Origin: an uncultured Zoogloea sp.
GTDB taxonomy: Bacteria; Pseudomonadota; Gammaproteobacteria; Burkholderiales; Rhodocyclaceae
Length of the DNA stretch: 64,000 nt
Assembly (NCBI GenBank): GCA_937967645.1
Contig: CALBTT010000185.1
Location: forward strand, 1 to 64,000
Reading direction: 5' to 3'
This document shows positions 16,520 through 25,896 of this stretch, one piece after another. Each line of letters opens with the position of its first letter. Position 1 is the stretch's first letter. Under the pieces are notes generated by a model that did no database searches, was not told the DNA's origin, and was given only the letters and a program-made list of their open reading frames with translations. The translations under genes were made by a program, and so were the position numbers.

Positions 16520-17397
16520 GTAGCCTGAGCCTTTCCCAGCGCTTGTCCGAGTACGGCAAGCTGATGCGTATCGAGAAGCCCATCGGCATCCTGCTGCTCC
16601 TGTGGCCCACCTTGTGGGCCCTGTGGGTGGCTGGCGAGGGGCGCCCGGCGCCGCTGGTGGTGCTCATCTTCACGGTCGGCACGGTGCTGATGCGCTCGGC
16701 CGGCTGCGTCATCAACGACTATGCCGATAAGGATTTCGACGGTCATGTGGAGCGTACCCGCAACCGCCCCCTGGCAGCCCGGCGGGTCAGTCCCAGGGAA
16801 GCCCTGCTGTTGGCAGGCGGCCTGTCGCTGCTGTCGTTGCTGCTGATCCTGCCGCTCAATGACCTGACCATCGCCCTGAGCGTGCCGGCCCTGTTCCTGG
16901 CGGGCAGCTATCCCTTCACCAAGCGCTTCCTGGCCATTCCCCAGGCCTACCTGGGGATCGCCTTCGGCTTTGGTATCCCGATGGCGTTCGCCGCGCTGAC
17001 CGGCGCGGTGCCGGTCGAGGCCTGGGTGATGCTGCTGGCCAATGTGTTCTGGGCGGTGGCCTACGACACCGAGTACGCCATGGTGGACCGCCCGGATGAC
17101 CTCAAGATCGGCATCAAGACCTCGGCGATCACCTTCGGCCGTTTCGAGGTGGCCGCCATCATGATCTGCTATGCGGCCACCCTGGCTCTGCTGGCCTGGG
17201 TCGGCCTGCGCACCGGTGCCGGGCTGTTCTTCCTGGCCGGGCTGGCGGGGGGCGCCGGGCTGATGGGCTACCACTACACCCTGATCCGCGAGCGGGACCG
17301 ACCCCGCTGCTTCAAGGCTTTTTTGCACAACAACTGGGTCGGCGCGACGATTTTCGCCGGCTGGGTGGCGGACTACCTGTTCCGCGCGCCGATCTGA
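16516..17397 (+). CDS. ubiA: 4-hydroxybenzoate polyprenyltransferase UbiA
   Basis: A 293-residue integral membrane prenyltransferase that attaches the polyprenyl tail to 4-hydroxybenzoate. Two aspartate-rich motifs bind the Mg-diphosphate: NDYADKDFDGHVERTRNRP near residues 72-90 and YDTEYAMVDRPDDLKIG near 184-200. Eight or nine hydrophobic segments span the rest. It starts at the ATG overlapping the ubiC stop. It ends four bases before the convergent waaA gene, with a small hairpin across both stops. Confidence 0.95.
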   Translation: MSSLSLSQRLSEYGKLMRIEKPIGILLLLWPTLWALWVAGEGRPAPLVVLIFTVGTVLMRSAGCVINDYADKDFDGHVERTRNRPLAARRVSPREALLLAGGLSLLSLLLILPLNDLTIALSVPALFLAGSYPFTKRFLAIPQAYLGIAFGFGIPMAFAALTGAVPVEAWVMLLANVFWAVAYDTEYAMVDRPDDLKIGIKTSAITFGRFEVAAIMICYAATLALLAWVGLRTGAGLFFLAGLAGGAGLMGYHYTLIRERDRPRCFKAFLHNNWVGATIFAGWVADYLFRAPI

Positions 17398-17412
17398 GCG
17401 GTCATGCCGCTC
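17396..17412. terminator. Hairpin spanning the convergent ubiA and waaA stops
   Basis: Arms GAGCGG (from 17396) and CCGCTC (to 17412) with a five-base loop lie across the two stop codons. There is no T-run, but a symmetrical hairpin between convergent genes is a reasonable bidirectional terminator candidate. Confidence 0.4.
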
Positions 17413-18697
17413 GATCTGGCCTTCTGCATGACGAAGCCTGCAGCAAGGGCGTCAGCAGGGACAGGGTCCGCTGGGTGGCGCCACGGTGTTGTTCGGCGAA
17501 GTCCAGGCCGGCGGCGCCGAGGGCCTTGCGCCGGGTCGGGTTGCGCAGCAGGTCCATTGCCAGCGTCAGTCCCTCGGTGAGGTCGTCGGCGCGCAGCGCG
17601 GCGCCGGCCTCGATGGCCTGTTCGCAGACCACCTTGAAGTTGAAGGTATGCGGACCGACGATCACGGGGCAGCCGGTGGCGCTGGCCTCGATCGGGTTCT
17701 GTCCGCCGAGTTCCTTCCAGGAGCCCCCGATCAGCGCCACGTCGGCCGCATGGTAGTAGGCGTACATCTCCCCCATGGAGTCTCCCAGCCAGACCCGGGT
17801 GTCGGCCATCACCGGGTCGTTGCCCGAACGACGCTGCATGTTGAGCCCCGCGCGCCTGACCAGGCGGGCAACTTCATCGAAACGCTGGGGGTGGCGGGGC
17901 ACCAGCACCAGCAGGACCTCGGGCGGGCAGAGGCTGGCAAAGGCCTCCAGGAGCCGCTCCTCTTCACCCTCGCGGGTGCTGGCAGCGAGCAGCACCTGGC
18001 GTGGCCCGAAGCGGTTGCGGAATGCGGCGCCCAGGGCCTGCATGGCGGGGGGCGGGGCGATGTCGAACTTGATGTTGCCGGTCACCACCACGTAGCGGGC
18101 GCCGAGCTGGCTCAGGCGCTGGCTGTCGGCCTCCGTCTGGGCGCCGATGGCCGACAGGCCGGCAAAGGCGTTCCGCGCCAGCGCGCCGGCACGTCCGTAG
18201 CCGCGGGCCGAACGCTCCGACAGGCGCGCATTGACGATCACCAGCGGCAGGCCCTTGCGCTGGCAGCCGGCGATCAGATTGGGCCACACCTCGGTCTCCA
18301 TCAGGATGCCGATGCGGGGATTGAAATGGCGCAGGAACCGGTCCACCGCCGCGGGAAGGTCATAGGGCAGGTAGACGCTCTGCACCCGGGGATGCAGCTT
18401 GCCGAAGAGCTCGGCGGCGGTTGCCCGTCCGGTGGGGGTCATGTGGGTCAGCAGCAGGCTGCATTCGGGGTGCGCCGCCAGCAGGGCGTGCACGAGCGGT
18501 GCGCTGGCCCGGGTTTCGCCGACCGATACGGCATGCAGCCAGATCACCGGCCCGTCGAGGTGGAGGGTATGACGACCGATTCTTTCCCCCAGATGCTGCA
18601 GGTATTCGGGCTGGCGGCGTCCGCGCCACAGCAGGCGCAAACCCGCCAAGGGGAGTGCCAGGTACCACAGGGCGGTATAAAGGGCTCGAAGGATCAA
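17402..18697 (-). CDS. waaA: 3-deoxy-D-manno-octulosonic acid (Kdo) transferase WaaA
   Basis: A cytoplasmic-side inner-membrane glycosyltransferase (GT30) that adds Kdo to lipid IVA in LPS synthesis. Family marks are VIWLHAVSVGETRA near residues 50-63, LLTHMTPTGRATA, METEVWPNLI, LAASTREGEEE and VALIGGSWKELGGQNPIEA. From TTG at 18697 the protein is 431 residues, close to E. coli WaaA (425), and starts with a membrane anchor (ILRALYTALWYLALPLAGL). An in-frame ATG at 18868 would add 57 residues with no family resemblance and reach within 18 bases of the divergent epimerase gene, so I prefer the TTG, though its ribosome site is weak. Confidence 0.9.
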   Translation of the reverse strand: MILRALYTALWYLALPLAGLRLLWRGRRQPEYLQHLGERIGRHTLHLDGPVIWLHAVSVGETRASAPLVHALLAAHPECSLLLTHMTPTGRATAAELFGKLHPRVQSVYLPYDLPAAVDRFLRHFNPRIGILMETEVWPNLIAGCQRKGLPLVIVNARLSERSARGYGRAGALARNAFAGLSAIGAQTEADSQRLSQLGARYVVVTGNIKFDIAPPPAMQALGAAFRNRFGPRQVLLAASTREGEEERLLEAFASLCPPEVLLVLVPRHPQRFDEVARLVRRAGLNMQRRSGNDPVMADTRVWLGDSMGEMYAYYHAADVALIGGSWKELGGQNPIEASATGCPVIVGPHTFNFKVVCEQAIEAGAALRADDLTEGLTLAMDLLRNPTRRKALGAAGLDFAEQHRGATQRTLSLLTPLLQASSCRRPDRAA

Positions 18698-18885
18698 GGG
18701 GATAGCGTATGCGGCAGGAGGCCGAAGTATAACTGCCGTTGCAGACGACACGCTTGCCTTGCTGCGCCGATTTACCCTGTCATGCTCCCGTGCGAGAATC
18801 CAGGGCAGTTGACCGTATATTCGGTCGTCTTTTTTGGCCCTGAGCCGGTCCGTCGCGCTCAACTCCACAACATTCTTCTGCGATC

Positions 18886-19893
18886 ATGAAAATTCTCGTT
18901 ACCGGCGCCGCCGGTTTCATCGGCATGCACACCAGCCAGCTCCTGCTGGCGCGAGGCGATCAGGTGGTCGGTCTCGACAATCTCAATGATTACTACGAAG
19001 TCCAGCTCAAGCACGACCGGCTGGCCCGTCTGACGCCCCACGAGAACTTCCGTTTCGTGAAGCTGGATGTGGCCGACCGGGAGGGCATGGAAAAGCTCTT
19101 CGCCGAAGAGAAGTTCGACCGGGTCATCCATCTGGCCGCCCAGGCGGGTGTGCGCTACTCCTTGGTCAATCCCCATGCCTATGTCGAGAGCAACCTGGCC
19201 GGCTTCATGAACATCCTGGAAGGCTGCCGCCACAACAAGGTGCAGCACCTGGTCTATGCCAGCAGCTCCAGCGTGTATGGCGGCAATACCAAAATGCCGT
19301 TCTCGGAGCACGACAGTGTCGATCATCCGGTCAGCATCTACGCCGCCACCAAGAAGGCCAACGAACTGATGGCCCACACCTACAGCCATCTTTACGGCTT
19401 GCCGACCACCGGGCTGCGCTTCTTCACGGTGTATGGCCCGTGGGGCCGGCCGGACATGGCGCTGTTCCTGTTCACCAAGGCGATCCTCGAAGGTCGTGCG
19501 ATCGATGTCTTCAACCACGGCAAGATGAAGCGCGACTTCACCTATGTGGATGACATCGTGCAGGGCGTGGTCAAGACCCTGGATCATGTGGCCGAGCCCG
19601 ATGCCGCCTACAACGCCGACAGCCCCGATCCCGGCACCAGCAACGTACCTTACCGGGTCTTCAACATCGGCAACAACGATCCCGTCGAGTTGATGACCTT
19701 CGTCGAGGCGATCGAGAGCGCCCTCGGGATGGAAGCCAAAAAGAACTTCCTGCCCCTGCAGGACGGTGACGTGCCTGCCACCTACGCCAACACCGACGCC
19801 CTGAATGCCTGGACCGGCTTCGTGCCGGCCACCCCCGTGCCGGTGGGTATCGGCCGTTTCGTCGAGTGGTACCGGGGCTACTACGGGAAGTGA
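18886..19893 (+). CDS. NAD-dependent epimerase, probable UDP-glucuronate 4-epimerase
   Basis: A 335-residue short-chain dehydrogenase/reductase of the extended epimerase type. It has Rossmann GAAGFIG at residues 7-13, the HLAAQAGVRYSL segment, SSSSVYGG and the catalytic YAATK tetrad. The sequence GLDNLNDYY after the first strand and FFTVYGPWGRPDMAL with HGKMKRDFTYVDDI are typical of UDP-glucuronate 4-epimerases (CapI/LspL class), which make UDP-galacturonate for surface polysaccharides. It stands alone, divergent from waaA, about 17 kb from the main glycan locus. A strong GC hairpin follows. Confidence 0.88.
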   Translation: MKILVTGAAGFIGMHTSQLLLARGDQVVGLDNLNDYYEVQLKHDRLARLTPHENFRFVKLDVADREGMEKLFAEEKFDRVIHLAAQAGVRYSLVNPHAYVESNLAGFMNILEGCRHNKVQHLVYASSSSVYGGNTKMPFSEHDSVDHPVSIYAATKKANELMAHTYSHLYGLPTTGLRFFTVYGPWGRPDMALFLFTKAILEGRAIDVFNHGKMKRDFTYVDDIVQGVVKTLDHVAEPDAAYNADSPDPGTSNVPYRVFNIGNNDPVELMTFVEAIESALGMEAKKNFLPLQDGDVPATYANTDALNAWTGFVPATPVPVGIGRFVEWYRGYYGK

Positions 19894-19908
19894 TCGTCTG
19901 CATCGACG

Positions 19909-19931
19909 CCCGCCCCGGTGCAAGGGGCGGG
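19909..19931 (+). terminator. GC-rich terminator hairpin after the epimerase gene
   Basis: Perfect eight-base arms CCCGCCCC and GGGGCGGG with a seven-base loop start 15 bases after the epimerase stop. The following bases (TGGTAGTTTGTG) are only moderately T-rich. This is a probable transcription end separating the epimerase from the secretion block. Confidence 0.6.
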
Positions 19932-20003
19932 TGGTAGTTTGTGTGATCGTACGATGGCGCGTCGGTTAAACTGTCGGTTGCGTCTGTCGGATTACCTTGA
20001 ACG

Positions 20004-22412
20004 ATGAAACCACGTTTCGCCCTCGGCATGCTCGCCGCGAGCCTGCTGAGTCTGCCTGGCCCTGCTTTTTCCGCCACCACCCCCGCATCCGAACCGGCTC
20101 CCCTGGTTGCATTCCAGGTCTATCCGGAACGCCTGCAGGCCGCCCGGAATGCCGTGGAGAGGGCCGAGCAGGGGGGGCGGGCGGATGTGCTGAAGCTGGC
20201 AGCCGCCCTGAATGAACTGGGCGTCGTCCATCTCCTGAATGCCGACTACGCAGAGGCCGAAGATGCCCTCGAGCGGGCCCTTGCCATCCGGGAACGGCAG
20301 TTGGGGGCCGACCATCCCGACGTGGCCACCTCTCTTGGCAACCTGGGGCTCGTCTACCTGGGGCAGGCCCGACTGGACAAGGCTGCGGCACCCCTCGAGC
20401 GGGCGCTTGCGATCCGCGAGAATGTGCGCGGCTATGCCAGTGTCGAGGTGGCCAACTCCCTGAGTAATCTAGCGGCCTTCCGCAAGGCCTCGGGCGAATA
20501 CGCCCGTGCTGCGCTGCTGCACAAGCGTGCGCTGGCCTTGCGTGAACGGGCCTTGTCTCCGACCCACCCGGACGTGGCCATGTCCCTGGCCAGCCTGGCT
20601 GAGCTGTATCGTGCTCAGGGCTTCTTTCCGGCGGCCGAGACCCTGCAGACGCGGGCTTTGTCTATCCGCGAGAAGGCCTTGCCGGTGGGGCACCCCGATC
20701 TGGCTGCGTCGCTGGCGGACCAGTGCGAGCTGATGCGCGAGCAAGGGCGTTACGCTCAGGCAGAGGCGCTGTGCCAGCGGGCCCTGGAGATCGGCGAGAA
20801 GGCCCTCGGCGGTGAGCATCCCGACGTGGCGCGGGCCCTGCTGGTCAAAGCTGACCTGTATCGAGCCCAGTATCGTTTCGCCGCGGCCGAACCCATTTAC
20901 CGGCGCACCCTCGACATCCTCGAGAAGCGCCTCGGCCGCAAGCACCCCGAGGTCGCCACGGCGCGGATCCGCCTGGCCGAGCTCTACATGGACCAGCGCC
21001 AGTATCCGCTGGCGGAGCGCCTGCTCCAGCAGGCCCGGGAGATCCGGGAGGACCGGCTGGGGCGGGAGCATCCCGACTACGCCGACGCCCTTGTGCGTCT
21101 GGCTCGGGCGGCCAGTGCCCAGGGGCGCCAGCAGGAAGCTGATGAGACGCTCGATCAGGCGTTCCAGATTTTGCGCAGCACGGTGTGGGCGGACCATCCG
21201 GCCCTCAACCTGGCCGAGCTGACGCGGGCCCGGATTGCGGTGGCGCGAGGCGATCTGGCGCGTGCCGAGCCGCTGTTCCGGCGCGCGCTGGCGATGCAGG
21301 AAAAGAATCTGCCGGCCGGGCATCCCGTGGTGGCGCGGTCGCGTACCGAGCTCGCCGAGTTGTACCGCCTGCAAGGCCGCTACGTGGATGCGGTGCCCCA
21401 GTTCACCCGCGCCCTCGATGCCCTTGAAAAGATCTTCGGACCGACCCACCCCGAATTGATGGCACCGCTGACAGGGCTTGCGGCGATCAGCCGGGCGAAG
21501 GGCGAGCAGCGCGTCACCGAGGGCTACGAGAAGCGTCTCCTCGCCGTGCAGGAAGCCTGGCTGGGCCCCGACAATCCGGGCGTGCTGGCGGCGCTGGAAG
21601 CTCAGGCCGATGCCTACCTGGCGAGCAAGCGCTACGCCGATGCCGCGCCGCTGTACACGCGCCTGATCGCCGGCAGCGAGCTCCGCCTGGGGGCGGCCAG
21701 CCCGGCCTTCGACGCCCTGCTGGAGCGGGTGGCCGGCATCCACAAGGCCAACGGCAACCAGGCCGAGGCCGAACAGCTTTTCCGGCGGCTGCTGGCCCTG
21801 CGTGAGGCGCGCCCGGGCGCGGATGCGGATCCGTCGATTCCCGCGCTGCGCCTGATGCTGGCCGATCTGGCCTTCGCCCAGGCCCGTTACGCGGATGCGG
21901 CGACCGATTACCGCTACCTGCTGGAAACCCGCGCAACGGTCTTCCATGACGGCAACGTGCAGACCGGCGTGCTGCTCAACAACCTGGGTGAATCCCTGCG
22001 CCTGCAGGGCAAGACCGGGGAGGCCGAGGCCAGCTACCTGCGGGCCCTTCCCATCCTGCGTACGGCCGGCGGGCCGCAGCATCCCGAGCTGGCCAACACC
22101 GAGAACAACTACGGCATTGCACTCTTCAACCGCAAGGCCCTGGCCGAGGCCGAGCCGCACCTGCTGGAGGCGCTGCGCATCCGGGAGCAGGTTCTGGCCC
22201 CGACCGACCTGGATCTCGCCACGTCCCTCAACAATGTCGCCAGTCTGCGCATTGCCCGTGGTGATTCGGCCGGCGCCGTGCCGCTGCTCGAGCGGGCACT
22301 GGCCATCGCCGACAAGCATCCCCAGGGCGGGACACTGAAGGCGAGTGTCCGCCGCATGCTCGACGCTACCCGTGCCGTGGTGCAGGCCAAGGACAAGGGC
22401 GACGCGAAGTGA
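20004..22412 (+). CDS. Exported tetratricopeptide-repeat protein (kinesin-light-chain type)
   Basis: An 802-residue protein with a signal peptide (MKPRFALGMLAASLLSLPGPAFSA). Nearly all the rest is tandem TPRs of about 42 residues, of the kinesin-light-chain/TPR_12 type: each unit carries the pattern HPDVA-S-L-LA-LY--QGR---AE-L--RAL-IREK-LG (for example GADHPDVATSLGNLGLVYLG). Roughly 15 units can be counted. Such arrays bind peptides or proteins; export implies a periplasmic scaffold. It sits 54 bases upstream of gspE on the same strand and after a terminator, so it may be the first gene of the type II secretion operon. No enzymatic domain is seen. Confidence 0.85.
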   Translation: MKPRFALGMLAASLLSLPGPAFSATTPASEPAPLVAFQVYPERLQAARNAVERAEQGGRADVLKLAAALNELGVVHLLNADYAEAEDALERALAIRERQLGADHPDVATSLGNLGLVYLGQARLDKAAAPLERALAIRENVRGYASVEVANSLSNLAAFRKASGEYARAALLHKRALALRERALSPTHPDVAMSLASLAELYRAQGFFPAAETLQTRALSIREKALPVGHPDLAASLADQCELMREQGRYAQAEALCQRALEIGEKALGGEHPDVARALLVKADLYRAQYRFAAAEPIYRRTLDILEKRLGRKHPEVATARIRLAELYMDQRQYPLAERLLQQAREIREDRLGREHPDYADALVRLARAASAQGRQQEADETLDQAFQILRSTVWADHPALNLAELTRARIAVARGDLARAEPLFRRALAMQEKNLPAGHPVVARSRTELAELYRLQGRYVDAVPQFTRALDALEKIFGPTHPELMAPLTGLAAISRAKGEQRVTEGYEKRLLAVQEAWLGPDNPGVLAALEAQADAYLASKRYADAAPLYTRLIAGSELRLGAASPAFDALLERVAGIHKANGNQAEAEQLFRRLLALREARPGADADPSIPALRLMLADLAFAQARYADAATDYRYLLETRATVFHDGNVQTGVLLNNLGESLRLQGKTGEAEASYLRALPILRTAGGPQHPELANTENNYGIALFNRKALAEAEPHLLEALRIREQVLAPTDLDLATSLNNVASLRIARGDSAGAVPLLERALAIADKHPQGGTLKASVRRMLDATRAVVQAKDKGDAK

Positions 22413-22466
22413 GTGCATCCGGCGTCGCCCGGCACTCTTGCAGAGGCGAGGGTGGATGCCAAGTAA

Positions 22467-24197
22467 ATGGATTTTCAAGTGACTGAACAGACAGCCTCTT
22501 CCGAGCAGCCTGCCCGCGCCATGCTGGGTGAAATGCTGATCGCCGATGGCAAGCTCGGGGTTCGTGACCTGGAGCGTGCCCTGTCGGCGCAGGCCGAGAT
22601 GGGCGGCATGCTGGGTTCGGTGCTGGTGCGCCTCGGGGTGGTATCCGACCTGGATGTAGCGCGGGCGCTGTCCCGCCAGCTGGATGTGCCGCTGCGTACC
22701 GCGGACTCCTTTCCGGCCGACCTGCCCCTTCCCGACGGCGTCTCTCCCGACTTTCTGAACGCCCACCGGGTGTTGCCCCTGTCCCAGGCGGACGGGGTGC
22801 TGACCGTGGTCTGCGTCGAGCCCCAGAATCCCTTCATCGCCAAGGCCGTGTCCCTGGCTACCGGACTCCAGGTACGGCTGGCCATCGGCCTCGAGACGGA
22901 GATCGAGGCCGCTTTGAAGAACCTGCTCGAAGCGCCGTCCGAGGAGGACGACGAGCTCGGCCAGGGCGGCGATTTCGACGAGGGCGGCGACTTCATCGAG
23001 CACCTCAAAGACCTCGCCAGCGAAGCGCCGGTGATCCGCCTGGTGAATCACATCGTGGCGCGGGTCATCGACCTGAAGGCCTCGGATATTCACCTGGAGC
23101 CCTTCGACGACGGGCTCTACGTGCGCTACCGCGTGGACGGGGTGATCCAGGTCGGCGAGGTGGTGGCGCCCTCGATGGCGCCGGCCGTGGTGTCGCGGGT
23201 CAAGCTGCTGGCCCACCTCAACATCGCCGAGCGGCGCCTGCCCCAGGATGGCCGCATCAACCTGCGCATCAAGGGGCGCGAGCTCGATCTGCGGGTGTCC
23301 ACCGTGCCCACCGTGCATGGCGAGAGTGTCGTGATGCGGGTTCTCGACCGGGCCAGCATCCGCTTCAGCCTCAACGAGATGGGCTTCAGCCCGGACACCC
23401 TGCGCGTGTTCGAGTCGCTGTTGCAGCGCCCCCACGGCATCCTGCTGGTCACCGGCCCGACCGGCTCCGGCAAGACGACCACCCTGTATGCCGCCCTGGG
23501 CAAACTGGATGCGCGTGCCACCAAGATCATCACCGTCGAGGATCCGGTCGAGTACCAGCTCGGCGGGATCAACCAGATCCAGGTGCATCCGCAGATCGGG
23601 CTGACCTTTGCCAGCGCCCTGCGGGCCATCCTGCGTCAGGATCCGGACATCATCATGATCGGCGAAATGCGGGACGGCGAGACGGCCCAGATCGCCGTGC
23701 AGTCGGCCCTCACCGGCCACCTGGTGTTGTCCACCCTGCACACCAACACGGCCGCCGGGGCAGTGATCCGGCTGCAGGACATGGGGCTGGAGCGCTACCT
23801 GATCACCTCGTCGGTGAATGGCGTGCTGGCCCAACGCCTGGTGCGCCGGCTGTGCAATGCCTGCAAGTCGCCCCTGGAGCTGGACGAGAGCGTGCTCGAG
23901 CGCAGCGGCCTGAAGCGCTTCATGCCGGCCGGTAGCCGCCAGGTCTACAACCCCGTGGGCTGCCCGGCCTGCCGTCAGACCGGCTATTCGGGCCGCACCG
24001 GCATCCATGAGCTCTTCGTGCTGGGGGAGGACATGCACCAGGCCATCATCTCCGGGGCCGATGCCACCGAACTGCACGAGACGGCCCGCAGGTCCGGCAT
24101 GTTCACCCTGTATGAGGACGGCCTGCGCAAGGTCGCCGCGGGTGAGACCAGCCTGGAGGAAGTACTCCGCGTGACCCAGGATCAGGGGCATGCCTGA
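22467..24197 (+). CDS. gspE: Type II secretion system ATPase GspE
   Basis: A 576-residue cytoplasmic hexameric ATPase that powers pseudopilus assembly. An N-terminal MshEN-type domain (residues ~15-150) is followed by an acidic linker and the ATPase core. Walker A GPTGSGKTT is near 330-338, the Asp box is DPVEYQLGGINQIQ, Walker B-like DPDIIMIGEMRD is near 391-402, and the His box is STLHTNTAAGA. A four-cysteine zinc motif (CNAC near 463, CPAC near 498) is typical of GspE and PilB. The stop overlaps the gspF start by eight bases. Context (F-G-H-I-J-K-L-M-D) favours T2SS over type IV pili. Confidence 0.95.
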   Translation: MDFQVTEQTASSEQPARAMLGEMLIADGKLGVRDLERALSAQAEMGGMLGSVLVRLGVVSDLDVARALSRQLDVPLRTADSFPADLPLPDGVSPDFLNAHRVLPLSQADGVLTVVCVEPQNPFIAKAVSLATGLQVRLAIGLETEIEAALKNLLEAPSEEDDELGQGGDFDEGGDFIEHLKDLASEAPVIRLVNHIVARVIDLKASDIHLEPFDDGLYVRYRVDGVIQVGEVVAPSMAPAVVSRVKLLAHLNIAERRLPQDGRINLRIKGRELDLRVSTVPTVHGESVVMRVLDRASIRFSLNEMGFSPDTLRVFESLLQRPHGILLVTGPTGSGKTTTLYAALGKLDARATKIITVEDPVEYQLGGINQIQVHPQIGLTFASALRAILRQDPDIIMIGEMRDGETAQIAVQSALTGHLVLSTLHTNTAAGAVIRLQDMGLERYLITSSVNGVLAQRLVRRLCNACKSPLELDESVLERSGLKRFMPAGSRQVYNPVGCPACRQTGYSGRTGIHELFVLGEDMHQAIISGADATELHETARRSGMFTLYEDGLRKVAAGETSLEEVLRVTQDQGHA

Positions 24198-25425
24198 GTA
24201 CGCCTACCAGGCGGCCGATGCCAGGGGGGCACGTCGCGACGGCGTCATCGAGGCGGCCACCGAGGACGCTGCCCTGCGCGCCCTGCGCGCTCGGGGGCTG
24301 ACGCCCCTGCGTGTATCCGCCAAGGCCGATGTGGCGGCGCCCGGCGCGGGCGCGATTCCTTCCGCCGGTGCCCGGGTGGCGGCCAAGGGCAAGCCGACCC
24401 AGATGGACCTGCTCGGTTTCACCTCCGAACTGGCCATCATGCTGCGCGCCGGGCTGTCCCTTGACCGGGCCCTCAAGGTGCTCATCGGCATGAGCCACAA
24501 GGCTTCGGTGGGGGCCTTGCTGGCCGGCGTGCTGGATGCGGTGAAGGGCGGTGCGCCGCTTAGCCGGGCGATCGCGCCGCACCGGGATTTCTTCGGTGAT
24601 TTCTACATCAACATGGTGCGTTCGGGTGAGATCGGTGGCCAGCTCAGCGAGGTGCTGACGCGCCTGGTCGAGCACCTGGAGCGGATCCGGGCCCTGCGCG
24701 AGAGCGTCATCTCGGCGATGATCTATCCGGCCATCCTGCTGCTGGTGGCGGTGATCTCTGTGGTGGCGATGCTGGGCTTCGTGGTGCCCCAGTTCGAGTC
24801 CCTCTTCAAGGACATGGGCGATGCTCTGCCCACGCCGACCCGCGTCGTGGTGGCGGTGGGGCATTTCTTCACCGATTATGGCCTGTTCCTGGCGGTGGGC
24901 GTGTTCCTGGCCGGCGGTGCGGCCGCCAAATGGCTGGCTTCGCCCGCCGGGCGGAAGTGGTGGCAGGGGTGGATTCTGCGGGTGCCGGTGTTCGGGCGCA
25001 TCTTCCTCAAGTACGAGATCACCCGTTTCACCCGATCCCTGGGTACGTTGCTGGGCAACGGTGTGCCGGTCATCTCGGCGCTCAACATCGCCACCGAGAC
25101 GGTGGGCAATGTGCATGTGCGCAGCGCCTTTGCTGGCGTCGCCCCGGCGATGAAGGGCGGCGGCCGGATGACCGAGGCGCTGCACAAGACCGGCCTTTTT
25201 GAACCGATGGCGATCAACCTGGTCCGTGTAGGGGAAGAGACCGGCAGGCTCGACAGCATGATGCTGGAGCTCGCCCGCATCCTCGACCGGGAAGTGGAAA
25301 CCAGCATCAAACGGGGCCTGACCCTGCTCGAACCCTTGCTAATTCTGACCCTCGGCGTGATGATCGCCGGGATCATCGTCTCCATCCTGATGGGCATCCT
25401 GTCCGTCAATGATCTGGCTGTCTAG
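24190..25425 (+). CDS. gspF: Type II secretion system inner-membrane platform protein GspF
   Basis: A 411-residue polytopic membrane protein that couples GspE to pseudopilus growth. It holds two copies of the GspF/PilC cytoplasmic domain (around residues 75-195 and 280-400), each with the family glycine-rich segment (LRAGLSLDRALKVL; LLGNGVPVISALNIA) and an acidic MVRSGEIGGQL / LVRVGEETGRL motif. Hydrophobic segments follow each copy. It starts within the end of gspE, indicating translational coupling. Confidence 0.95.
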   Translation: MPEYAYQAADARGARRDGVIEAATEDAALRALRARGLTPLRVSAKADVAAPGAGAIPSAGARVAAKGKPTQMDLLGFTSELAIMLRAGLSLDRALKVLIGMSHKASVGALLAGVLDAVKGGAPLSRAIAPHRDFFGDFYINMVRSGEIGGQLSEVLTRLVEHLERIRALRESVISAMIYPAILLLVAVISVVAMLGFVVPQFESLFKDMGDALPTPTRVVVAVGHFFTDYGLFLAVGVFLAGGAAAKWLASPAGRKWWQGWILRVPVFGRIFLKYEITRFTRSLGTLLGNGVPVISALNIATETVGNVHVRSAFAGVAPAMKGGGRMTEALHKTGLFEPMAINLVRVGEETGRLDSMMLELARILDREVETSIKRGLTLLEPLLILTLGVMIAGIIVSILMGILSVNDLAV

Positions 25426-25455
25426 CCTGTAATTACTTTGAAATCCGGAGTTTCC

Positions 25456-25896
25456 ATGGTGCATGAGTCCTCTTCCAACCGCCGCGCGAAGGTCGCCGGC
25501 TTCACGCTGGTTGAACTGCTGGTGGTGCTGGCCATCCTGACCCTGCTGGTCGGCCTCGTCGGTCCGCGCATGCTCAACCAGCTTGGCGGTGCCAAGAGCA
25601 AGACCGCGGGTGTGCAGATCAGCGATCTCGAGAAGTCCCTCGAGCTGTTCAAGCTCAGCGTCGGGCGCTTCCCGACCGACGAGGAAGGTCTCGAGGCCCT
25701 GGTCAAGAAGCCGGCCTCCGCGAACGGCTGGGATGGCCCCTACCTGAAGGGCGGTACGGTGCCCCTCGATCCCTGGAACAACCCCTACAAGTACAAGCGC
25801 GCGCCGAATGGGGCCGAGGTCGAGATCCTGTCACTGGGAGCCGATGGTGCGCCGGGTGGCGAGGGCGAGAACGCCGACGTCCGTAATGGCAAGTAG
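25456..25896 (+). CDS. gspG: Major pseudopilin GspG
   Basis: A 146-residue major subunit of the T2SS pseudopilus. The prepilin peptidase site G|FTLVELLVV, with Glu at mature +5, lies near residue 15. The C-terminal half has the GspG pattern GRFPTDEEGLEALV, GPYLKGG and PLDPWNNPYKYK, ending with LSLGADGAPGGEGENAD, the calcium-binding loop region. The ATG at 25456 is preceded by GGAG with good spacing. The prepilin peptidase (gspO/pilD) is not in this window and must be encoded elsewhere. Confidence 0.96.
   Translation: MVHESSSNRRAKVAGFTLVELLVVLAILTLLVGLVGPRMLNQLGGAKSKTAGVQISDLEKSLELFKLSVGRFPTDEEGLEALVKKPASANGWDGPYLKGGTVPLDPWNNPYKYKRAPNGAEVEILSLGADGAPGGEGENADVRNGK

Noticed and set aside
18811..18826. 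GACCG...CGGTC inverted repeat followed by a T-run in the waaA/epimerase gap
   Set aside because: The stem is only five bases and lies between divergent genes, where no transcript would need to end; probably chance.
20469..24191. 1240-codon open frame on the minus strand opposite the TPR and gspE genes
   Set aside because: It mirrors strongly coding plus-strand genes; its translation is a Gly/Gln/His/Arg-rich composition typical of antisense frames in GC-rich DNA, without any domain.
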